From: Methanosphaera sp.
Lineage (GTDB): Archaea; Methanobacteriota; Methanobacteria; Methanobacteriales; Methanobacteriaceae
Assembly (NCBI GenBank): GCA_021199865.1
Contig: JAJQHG010000102.1
Location: 1 to 10,896 of the forward strand
Reading direction: 5' to 3'
Length of the DNA: 10,896 bases
The position numbers and the translations under genes are program-made. Numbering within the stretch: position 1 is the stretch's first letter; every line of letters starts with the position of its first letter. The notes beneath the pieces are model-generated. The model made no database searches, had not been told where the DNA came from, and saw nothing but the letters and a program-made list of their open reading frames with translations. Shown here one piece after another: positions 1 through 5,541 of the stretch.

Positions 1-62
1 CTTATATACTTATATTAACATATTATTTTAATATGTTAGATTATTATCTTTAAAAGATAATA
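1..62 (+). promoter_or_regulatory. Putative promoter and twin-palindrome operator upstream of the YdjM-like gene
   Basis: A TATA-like stretch (TTATATAC, 2-9) lies about 75 bases before the start codon. Two perfect inverted repeats follow it. The first has arms TAACATATTA (16-25) and TAATATGTTA (29-38) around three Ts. The second has arms TATTATCTTT (42-51) and AAAGATAATA (53-62) around one A. If the TATA box is real, transcription would start near 27-35, so the palindromes would sit across and just after the start site, where archaeal repressors often bind. They could instead be RNA hairpins, or the end of an upstream transcript that is cut off by the window. The repeats are seen directly; the regulatory role is inference. 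Confidence 0.4.
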
Positions 63-84
63 CGGGATTTTTAAGGTTGATATT

Positions 85-807
85 ATGTCTTCATATAGAG
101 AGCATGCAATAGTTGGATTAATTTTTGCTTTACCATTTGTTCCGAGTATATTCTATCTATTCTTTGCACTTATTGGTGCATCTATTCCTGACATGGATCA
201 TAAGAATAATACTAATAAGGTTTACTCTATGTTAATTACTGGTATTATAGTAGCTATATTATCAATACTTCTTGGCGGATCTACTATTCTGACATTAATT
301 ATAATTGCTCTTGCTATGATATTCTATTTTTCTAAGCATAGAGGATTTACTCATACCTTTATGGGCAGTATAATATTATCATTTCTTTTCATGTTGATGT
401 TCATAGCATTAATATCTGTTCTTAGTAGTATCCTATCATTTGTTGGTCTTACTAGTACTACTCTTGTAATATTCATTAGTCTTGTGGTTATGGGGTATTT
501 TACTGTTAGTCGTAGGTATCTATTATTATATGTAGGGGTGCTTACAGTTTATTTATTATTTATGCCTGTTAGCTACACAGAATTAGACTGGGTGATGATA
601 ATCCTATCATTATTATTAGGTCTTTTTAGTCATATTGTTCTTGATTTATGGACTCCTGCGGGTATAGCCCTCTTTAAACCATTTACTAATAAGAAGTTTC
701 ATAGAAAATCTGCCATTATATTAATTTGTATATGGATCATTTTAGTATTCATGGTTATATTTACTAATAACTCACTATTTACCATATTTACACCGATTTT
801 TAAGTAA
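85..807 (+). CDS. Membrane-bound metal-dependent hydrolase, YdjM (LexA-binding, DUF457) family
   Basis: This 240-residue integral membrane protein carries the conserved polar signature of the YdjM/PF04307 family: an N-terminal His (H7), DMDH (36-39), HRGFTHT (85-91), and a late SHIVLD followed by TPAG (182-193). These His/Asp residues fall at membrane boundaries and are thought to bind metal. The physiological substrate of the family is not established. Roughly six or seven hydrophobic segments are visible, including one at the C-terminus. The start at 85 is supported by AAGGT (73-77), seven bases upstream. It has its own promoter region and is separated from the ehb operon by 147 bases, so no functional link to the hydrogenase is implied. 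Family assignment is confident; function is unknown. Confidence 0.85.
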   Translation: MSSYREHAIVGLIFALPFVPSIFYLFFALIGASIPDMDHKNNTNKVYSMLITGIIVAILSILLGGSTILTLIIIALAMIFYFSKHRGFTHTFMGSIILSFLFMLMFIALISVLSSILSFVGLTSTTLVIFISLVVMGYFTVSRRYLLLYVGVLTVYLLFMPVSYTELDWVMIILSLLLGLFSHIVLDLWTPAGIALFKPFTNKKFHRKSAIILICIWIILVFMVIFTNNSLFTIFTPIFK

Positions 808-853
808 GCCTAAACTTATTTTCAAAACTATTAAATATGTTGCTTTTAATAAT

Positions 854-940
854 TATACTTATACTATATACTTAATTTTTAAGTTTTTTCTTTTTAAGTA
901 TGAAGTTTTTATAGCTAATTGATTAATATTTATAATAAAA
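854..940 (+). promoter_or_regulatory. Putative ehb operon promoter region
   Basis: The only sizeable gap before the operon (808-954) contains two TATA-like sequences. CTATATAC (864-871) would give a leader of about 60 bases. TTTTTATA (906-913), preceded by purines GAAG, would give a leader of about 20 bases. The sequence TATACTTA occurs twice, at 854-861 and 867-874. ATACTTAA (868-875) is inverted as TTAAGTAT at 894-901. A shorter inverted repeat, ACTTAA/TTAAGT, lies at 870-884. I cannot decide which TATA box is used. The promoter is inferred mainly from position. Confidence 0.4.
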
Positions 941-954
941 ACGGAGTTTAATTT

Positions 955-1266
955 ATGTTTTTAACTAGAATAATCTATGGAATTGAATTTGCCATAGTTT
1001 TAGTAGTCGAAATAATAAAAGCAGTCTTTGATACATTGAACTGCTCTCTCAAGGGGGATGTTGATCCTGTTGTACTGGATATTAAGCCTGATCTTAAAAG
1101 ACCAGTATCCTTAGCAATCCTCAGTAATACTATCACTTTAACACCTGGTACTATTACTATTGATATGAACCAAGAAACTGGTATTCTAAAGGTTTCAGCT
1201 ATCACTCCTCGTTCAACAGAGGATATCATACCACTTGAGCCATACATTAAAAAAATGTTAGAATGA
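955..1266 (+). CDS. ehbA: Energy-converting hydrogenase B subunit A (MrpE/MnhE-like)
   Basis: This 103-residue protein is the first gene of the ehb operon. One N-terminal membrane helix (about residues 4-24) is followed by a soluble domain containing SNTITLTPGT (57-66), the hallmark of the MrpE/MnhE family of multisubunit cation antiporters. It is shorter than a typical bacterial MrpE, which has additional N-terminal hydrophobic sequence. It should sit in the ion-translocating membrane arm of the Ehb complex. The start is supported by GGAG at 943-946, eight bases upstream. EhbB follows after 15 bases. Assignment rests on the MrpE motif and on its position at the head of an intact ehb gene order. 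Confidence 0.9.
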   Translation: MFLTRIIYGIEFAIVLVVEIIKAVFDTLNCSLKGDVDPVVLDIKPDLKRPVSLAILSNTITLTPGTITIDMNQETGILKVSAITPRSTEDIIPLEPYIKKMLE

Positions 1267-1281
1267 ACATAGGGTGATGAG

Positions 1282-1548
1282 ATGGATTTTTTAACACTAT
1301 CTGAGTTGTTCCTAATGGTATGTCTAATCATTTACATGTTAGCATCAGTTAAGATTGCAGCCAGAAGAACCACTGGTTCAGCTCTAGCTGGAGTTGCCGG
1401 TTTTACAATTTCTTCTGCTGTAGTACTAACAATGGTATCATCATTAACTGGTATTGACTTTTGTAGAGATATAGCATTTGCAATACTTATCTTAAGTCCT
1501 GTTGGAACAATAGCTGCAGCCTACGTATTAGGTGGAGGCGATTTATAA
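1282..1548 (+). CDS. ehbB: Energy-converting hydrogenase B subunit B (MrpF-like)
   Basis: An 88-residue hydrophobic protein with three predicted membrane helices (about 5-24, 35-56 and 63-84). A basic stretch, ARRTTG (27-32), follows helix 1. This architecture matches MrpF/MnhF, a small membrane subunit of Mrp antiporters and of membrane-bound hydrogenases. It presumably belongs to the ion-pumping arm. The start codon follows GGTGATG (1273-1279), complementary to the archaeal 16S rRNA 3' end. Its stop codon overlaps the ehbC start by one base (TAATG at 1546-1550), so translation is probably coupled. The specific name relies largely on gene order, because MrpF-like proteins have few diagnostic residues. 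Confidence 0.87.
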   Translation: MDFLTLSELFLMVCLIIYMLASVKIAARRTTGSALAGVAGFTISSAVVLTMVSSLTGIDFCRDIAFAILILSPVGTIAAAYVLGGGDL

Positions 1549-1865
1549 TGCCAGGTGAAACAATGTATTTACATTATACATTAACATTCGGTGGTCCTGT
1601 GGAAACTATTTTAGGTATTGTATTTATAATACTTGGTATTTTCATGTTGATCGCAGCAAAGGGATTACTAGCAGATACTGATGATAACTTAAAGTATTCT
1701 ATATTTGCTAGATTAGAAATTTTAGGTATTGGAGATATTGTTGGTGTTCTAATATTAATACTTCTAGGAGAACCAGCTTTAGGAGTAGTATACTTTATTT
1801 TAGCACCATTTGCAACTCATGCAATAGCTAGCGGACACTTCCGCGGAGAACAGGAGGAGCAATAA
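1548..1865 (+). CDS. ehbC: Energy-converting hydrogenase B subunit C (MrpG-like)
   Basis: A 105-residue membrane protein with three helices (about 18-40, 60-75 and 76-92). The near-C-terminal APFATHAIASG (86-96) matches the characteristic (P)xxAHAIARAA-type ending of MrpG/MnhG subunits. It is expected to lie next to the MrpF-like EhbB in the membrane arm. The chosen start overlaps the ehbB stop by one base and has GGAGG at 1534-1538, nine bases upstream. A second in-frame ATG at 1563 is preceded by AGGTGA (1553-1558) and would remove five residues, so the exact start is uncertain. The C-terminus is acidic and soluble (EQEEQ). Confidence 0.87.
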   Translation: MPGETMYLHYTLTFGGPVETILGIVFIILGIFMLIAAKGLLADTDDNLKYSIFARLEILGIGDIVGVLILILLGEPALGVVYFILAPFATHAIASGHFRGEQEEQ

Positions 1866-1866
1866 T

Positions 1867-2151
1867 ATGGCAGATATAAATTTATTAATACAAAGTGCTA
1901 TACCTTGGGTTCTATTTGTATTTATTATATTAGGGGCTATAGTTTGTCTAATACAGACTGATGAACTTAGAATGGCTGTAATAACCAGTATCACTGGTTT
2001 TGCACTAGCAGGTGCTTATCAGGTTCTGTTAGCATCAGATGTTGCTCTAACACAAGCTGTAGTAGGAGCAGCAATTGTACCAACATTAATAGCTCTAACA
2101 ATACTAAAAACTAGAGAAGAACCTGTATCTAAAGAGGATGGTGACTCATAA
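1867..2151 (+). CDS. ehbD: Energy-converting hydrogenase B subunit D (DUF4040/MbhD-like)
   Basis: A 94-residue protein with three hydrophobic helices (about 12-30, 35-54 and 62-80) and a charged C-terminal tail. The segment [17 protein letters not shown] (58-74) matches the conserved xPDxALTxxxVG motif shared by MbhD-type subunits and the C-terminal part of MrpA, which place it in the ion-translocation module. GGAGG at 1853-1857 precedes the start by nine bases and lies inside the end of ehbC. The stop codon overlaps the ehbE start by one base (TAATG at 2149-2153). The position, fourth in the operon, agrees with ehbD. Confidence 0.88.
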   Translation: MADINLLIQSAIPWVLFVFIILGAIVCLIQTDELRMAVITSITGFALAGAYQVLLASDVALTQAVVGAAIVPTLIALTILKTREEPVSKEDGDS

Positions 2152-2543
2152 TGGTAGCAATTACAGTACAATTAGGTGCACTTGTTACCGCAGCACTCTT
2201 AATGGTGATAGGTACAATAGCAGTTGTCTACTTTGACAACATAATAAAGAAAATAATAGGAGCAGCTTTCATAGGTGATGGAGTTAACTTATTATTAGTC
2301 TCTCTAGGATACAGAGCTAATGGTATATCATACATATTCTTACAGGATATGGAAGTAAACAGCTTCTTAGGACAAGCAGCATACCCATTACCATTTGCAT
2401 TAGTATTAACCAGTATTGTTATTGGTGCAAGTACATTAGCAGTAATGTTAGCTCTCACAATAGTTTTATACAAAAGACATGGTACACTCAGTGCAACCAC
2501 TCTTTTAGGTGATGAAAGAATGGGAGAGGATAACGATGAATAG
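2151..2543 (+). CDS. ehbE: Energy-converting hydrogenase B subunit E (MrpC/NuoK-like)
   Basis: A 130-residue protein with three membrane helices (about 5-26, 32-52 and 82-106), as in MrpC and NuoK. Two family signatures are visible: [12 protein letters not shown] (42-53) and [20 protein letters not shown] (79-98), followed by the usual YKRHGT turn (107-112). The polar position before GVNLL is Asp43 here, where MrpC often has His or Ser and NuoK has a membrane Glu (aligned by eye). It should contact the NuoN/MrpD-like EhbF. The acidic C-terminal tail is soluble. The start is preceded by GGTGA (2140-2144). The gap to ehbF is 33 bases, the longest inside the operon. Confidence 0.9.
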   Translation: MVAITVQLGALVTAALLMVIGTIAVVYFDNIIKKIIGAAFIGDGVNLLLVSLGYRANGISYIFLQDMEVNSFLGQAAYPLPFALVLTSIVIGASTLAVMLALTIVLYKRHGTLSATTLLGDERMGEDNDE

Positions 2544-2577
2544 TACAATAATAACAATTATGGGAGGTAGTTTATAA
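2536..2577 (+). other. Possible 13-codon coupling mini-ORF bridging ehbE and ehbF
   Basis: A short reading frame begins at an ATG inside the last codons of ehbE (ATGAATAG, 2536-2543) and encodes 13 residues ([13 protein letters not shown]). It ends with a TAA at 2575-2577 whose last base is the first base of the ehbF start codon. A purine-rich GGGAGAGGA (2522-2530) lies just upstream, and the ehbF ribosome-binding site GGAGGT (2563-2568) is inside it. The overlaps at both ends mimic the coupled junctions elsewhere in this operon. It may simply be chance. Confidence 0.2.
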
Positions 2578-4091
2578 TGGATGGAACTATCTTTTTACCA
2601 TTAATGGTAATTATACCAATAATTTGTGCTATATTAGTTAACCTAATACATGGTGCACAGAGAACAACAAAAGTTGTAGCTGTTATTGGTGCAATATGTT
2701 TACCATTAGTACCAATACTCGCAACATACGGAACACAATATTTTGGTGCATATCAACCACTAATTAATGGTGGATTAACAGCATCACTACCAGAAGCAAT
2801 AAGTAGTATAGTCTCAGGAACACTTCTTGAACTGTTCCACCCAGCAATTACATATACATTTGGACCAGGCCAACAAGTAATATTATTCATATTAGGTCTA
2901 GTTGCATTATGTTCAGTTGTATTATCAATCACAGAGACTAAGAAAACATCTGGTGTATACTTATACCTATTATTCATGCTCACAGCAGCATTAATGGCAT
3001 TCGTATTAACAGATGATATATTCAACTTATATGTATTCTTTGAAATAGCAGCACTTGTACAGGTAGGTTTAATACTTGTATCAAGAATTAAAGGAAATTA
3101 TGAAACTGGTTTAAAATACATGTTACTAGGAGAGATTGGTGGATCCTTCATGCTACTTGGTATAGGATTACTACTCGGATTAACTGGTAACGTAAACATA
3201 TCAGATATTGTAATGATGATACACTCAGGTGCAGTAGATCCTACAAACCCAGTATTATTATTCGCAGCAGGTATGTTAATCTTTGGTTGGTTATATGCAA
3301 CAGGATTACCACCATTCAATGGTATTAAATCAGAAATTTATAGTAAAGGTTTACCTAGTGGATCAATGTTACTACAATCATTCTCAGTAATTGGTTGTAT
3401 ATCAATAGGTCTTGTAATACTAAGAATCTTCGCATACTCATCTACAGTACAGATGGTTATCTTATCTGTAAGTGTACTTGCAATGATCCTCGGTATCTGT
3501 ATGGCAATGGTACAAGATGACTATAAACGTATCATCGCATACCTTGCAGTAGGAGAATTAGGTTATATTGGTGTAGGTCTTGGATTAGCAACACCTTACA
3601 GTGTAACAGCAGGATTATTCCAGGCAGTAAATGAATTAATGGTAACATCACTATTATTCATGGGATTCGGAGTAGTATTATACTTAACTAAAACCAGTAA
3701 GGTAAGTAAACTTGGTGGATTATTAGAAAAAATGCCTGTAGGAGCATTCTTAACAATTATTGCTGGATTTGTAATGGCAGGAGTACCTCCATTCAATGTA
3801 TTCCAGAGTAAATATATGTTATGTCAAGCAGCAATGATTGCAGGAATTCCAGAGTTAGCAATAATTATGATTATATTAAGTATTGTAACATTCTTAGCAT
3901 TCCTAAAGATTGCATATGCAGTATTCCTCCAACCTAAACCTGATGATTTAGAGATATCCAACAAAGGTATGCCAAAGGCAACTCTTGTTATGATGGCTGT
4001 ACTTTTAATTGTATGTTTAGTCATAGGTTTATTCCCAGACATGGTTGTTTCAAGACTAGGATATTTAGCAATAACTACACTACTATTCTAA
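2577..4091 (+). CDS. ehbF: Energy-converting hydrogenase B subunit F (NuoN/MrpD-like antiporter subunit)
   Basis: This 504-residue protein, with about 13-14 membrane helices, is the large antiporter-like subunit that moves ions through the membrane arm. Family landmarks are the TM5 glutamate in NLYVFFEIAALVQVGL (E156), GLKYMLLGE (178-186), the broken-helix PPF at 245-247, DDYKRIIAYLAVGELGY (314-330), and a second PPF with Lys in GVPPFNVFQSK (402-412, K412). By eye, several canonical charged sites differ. The TM7 Lys and the His of PFHxWLP are missing, the AYSSxxH histidine is Glu327, and the NHAxxK motif reads NELMVT (352-357). GGAGGT (2563-2568) lies eight bases before the start. Family assignment is certain; the transported ion (H+ or Na+) cannot be read from the sequence. 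Confidence 0.95.
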   Translation: MDGTIFLPLMVIIPIICAILVNLIHGAQRTTKVVAVIGAICLPLVPILATYGTQYFGAYQPLINGGLTASLPEAISSIVSGTLLELFHPAITYTFGPGQQVILFILGLVALCSVVLSITETKKTSGVYLYLLFMLTAALMAFVLTDDIFNLYVFFEIAALVQVGLILVSRIKGNYETGLKYMLLGEIGGSFMLLGIGLLLGLTGNVNISDIVMMIHSGAVDPTNPVLLFAAGMLIFGWLYATGLPPFNGIKSEIYSKGLPSGSMLLQSFSVIGCISIGLVILRIFAYSSTVQMVILSVSVLAMILGICMAMVQDDYKRIIAYLAVGELGYIGVGLGLATPYSVTAGLFQAVNELMVTSLLFMGFGVVLYLTKTSKVSKLGGLLEKMPVGAFLTIIAGFVMAGVPPFNVFQSKYMLCQAAMIAGIPELAIIMIILSIVTFLAFLKIAYAVFLQPKPDDLEISNKGMPKATLVMMAVLLIVCLVIGLFPDMVVSRLGYLAITTLLF

Positions 4092-4101
4092 AGGTGATAA
4101 A

Positions 4102-4434
4102 ATGAATATGTACGAAAAATTTGTAGCAAAACTAAAAAGTACATTTGGGGCAGATCCAGAAGAGACTTTAGTATCTGGAGCACAAACATCATCTGTAATA
4201 GCTGCTGAGTTAGTCTTAATAGCATCTTTATTAATAGCTGCTTCAACTATCAGACTAGTTAGCCCAGCACTAATGATTGTTGTAGAGGTTGCATTAATTA
4301 TTATATTCTTATATGTAACACCAATCATGCCTAAACTGTACAAAGAATTTAATGATGATTTAAATAATATGATGTTTTATGCTGTACTAGCATTAGCTAT
4401 TATAGCAATAATATTCTACTGGGGGGTTTTCTAG
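4102..4434 (+). CDS. ehbG: Energy-converting hydrogenase B subunit G (conserved membrane protein)
   Basis: A 110-residue protein with a soluble N-terminal stretch (about 1-28) and three hydrophobic helices (about 30-50, 55-75 and 90-108). I see no motif pointing to a known catalytic or transport family. The name comes from its size, topology and place between ehbF and ehbH. It is probably a structural subunit of the membrane arm. The start follows AGGTGAT (4092-4098). A second ATG two codons later (4108) is possible but less well spaced. The gene ends in TAG directly abutting the ehbH ATG, and six consecutive Gs near its end (4421-4426) probably serve as the ehbH ribosome-binding site. Confidence 0.82.
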   Translation: MNMYEKFVAKLKSTFGADPEETLVSGAQTSSVIAAELVLIASLLIAASTIRLVSPALMIVVEVALIIIFLYVTPIMPKLYKEFNDDLNNMMFYAVLALAIIAIIFYWGVF

Positions 4435-4722
4435 ATGAAATCTTCAATAAGAAACGTTGCAACAATTCTAGCAATGTTCGTATTTGCAGTAATATTCCTT
4501 GACTCCATGGTCCAATTTAGTGACATGATCTTCCCTGGTATAAACTACATCTATCAAGGATTAGGAGTATCAATTGCACCAAACCTTGTAACTAACATTG
4601 TATTTGATTTCAGAGCATTCGATACTCTTGGTGAAGCATTAATCTTAGTTAGTGCTGTAGTAACATCTATGTTAGTATTTGGTAGAGGTAAAGTAAACCT
4701 CGGAGGCGATGATGATGAGTGA
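4435..4722 (+). CDS. ehbH: Energy-converting hydrogenase B subunit H (MbhE/MrpA-C-terminal-like)
   Basis: A 95-residue protein with two membrane helices (about 8-28 and 65-83) and an acidic C-terminus (GGDDDE). TNIVFDFRAFDTLGE (53-67) is the conserved signature found in MbhE and in the MrpA C-terminal/MrpB region, with charged residues D58, R60, D63 and E67 near the membrane. It is a membrane-arm subunit and probably pairs with EhbI. There is no gap after ehbG. The only plausible ribosome-binding site is the G6 run at 4421-4426, eight bases from the ATG, so translational coupling to ehbG is likely. Its end overlaps the start of ehbI. Confidence 0.88.
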   Translation: MKSSIRNVATILAMFVFAVIFLDSMVQFSDMIFPGINYIYQGLGVSIAPNLVTNIVFDFRAFDTLGEALILVSAVVTSMLVFGRGKVNLGGDDDE

Positions 4723-5200
4723 TTTGTTAAAATTAGTAGCATATCCAGCATCATTTATTATGATAGGTTATGGAGCTATGACCATCCTTGGTGGACACAT
4801 TACTCCAGGAGGAGGTTTCCAGGGTGGAGCAATAATGGCTGCAGGAGCAATCCTATGTATATTAACATATGGATTAAAAGATAATCCTTTCAGTCTCTCA
4901 CACGAGAGAATGTCTATAATTGAGGGTTTAGGAGCATTATGTTATGTAGCTCTAGGTCTATGTGGATTATTCTATAGTGGATCATTCCTATACAACCTTG
5001 GTACAAACATATATGACTTAGTACCATCTGGAATTGCAACAATATTCAACTTCCCAGATGCTGTTAATGCAGGTATAATACCATACCTAAACATAGTTGT
5101 AGGATTAAAAGTATTTATGGGATTAACAACTTTAGTAATTCTTTTCTACGGTGTTACAAAATACAGAGAAGATTATGTAGATGAAGAGGAAATAGAATAA
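4715..5200 (+). CDS. ehbI: Energy-converting hydrogenase B subunit I (MrpB/MnhB-like)
   Basis: A 161-residue membrane protein with about four helices and the MrpB/MnhB (PF04039) signature ILGGHITPGGGFQGG (24-38, counted from the 4715 start). It belongs to the ion-translocating arm beside EhbH. Three in-frame ATGs lie in a row at 4709, 4712 and 4715. The ribosome-binding site GGAGG (4702-4706) is only two bases from the first but eight from the third, matching the spacing of the other genes here, so 4715 is preferred. The longer form would add two Met residues. It overlaps the end of ehbH by eight bases. The C-terminal tail is acidic (DYVDEEEIE). Confidence 0.9.
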   Translation: MSDLLKLVAYPASFIMIGYGAMTILGGHITPGGGFQGGAIMAAGAILCILTYGLKDNPFSLSHERMSIIEGLGALCYVALGLCGLFYSGSFLYNLGTNIYDLVPSGIATIFNFPDAVNAGIIPYLNIVVGLKVFMGLTTLVILFYGVTKYREDYVDEEEIE

Positions 5201-5212
5201 GGAGGATTAGTT

Positions 5213-5527
5213 ATGGTTTTAGAAACAGCAGTGCCGTTCATACAATCAGCAGCTCCTGACTTACTAGGAGTATTATATACTGGTCCAACAATCTGTGGTT
5301 TTATCATAGGTTTCATAGCAGGATTATTAATGCATAGAAATCCAACAAAGGGAATCACACTTACTACTTCCTCATGGATAGCTATCCTAATTGGTGGAGT
5401 AATAGTTGCATACTGGTTAGGTACTTTCCCATACTATGAATCACTACCATTTGGACCTGGATTTGTAATGGCAATCATTGGAGCAATGATTAGTAGAAGA
5501 TTATTCGGAACAAAATATGAGGCATAA
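5213..5527 (+). CDS. ehbJ: Energy-converting hydrogenase B subunit J (conserved membrane protein)
   Basis: A 104-residue protein with three hydrophobic helices (about 18-40, 54-71 and 80-96) and short charged loops. No motif from a characterised family is recognisable. It is named from its position between the MrpB-like EhbI and the polyferredoxin EhbK, where ehbJ lies in other Methanobacteriales. A strong GGAGGAT (5201-5207) immediately follows the ehbI stop, and GGAGG is seven bases from the ATG. It is the last of the ten consecutive membrane-arm genes before the electron-transfer genes begin. The role is probably structural; that is inference. Confidence 0.82.
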   Translation: MVLETAVPFIQSAAPDLLGVLYTGPTICGFIIGFIAGLLMHRNPTKGITLTTSSWIAILIGGVIVAYWLGTFPYYESLPFGPGFVMAIIGAMISRRLFGTKYEA

Positions 5528-5541
5528 GTGGGGTAATATTA

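Noticed and set aside
975..1331. Minus-strand open frame of 118 codons opposite ehbA
   Set aside because: It lies antisense to a gene with a clear MrpE motif, has no recognisable domain, and has Ser/Ile-rich low-information composition typical of a shadow frame. The other minus-strand frames opposite ehb genes were rejected for the same reason.
1900..2140. EhbD Gln in DVALTQA as loss of a key Glu
   Set aside because: MrpA C-terminal regions also carry ALTQ at this position, so Gln is within normal family variation.
4421..4426. G6 run near the end of ehbG as a frameshift or slippage site
   Set aside because: The frame reads through to a stop adjacent to the ehbH ATG, and the run sits at the right distance to act as the ehbH ribosome-binding site. 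Nothing indicates a fused or shifted product.
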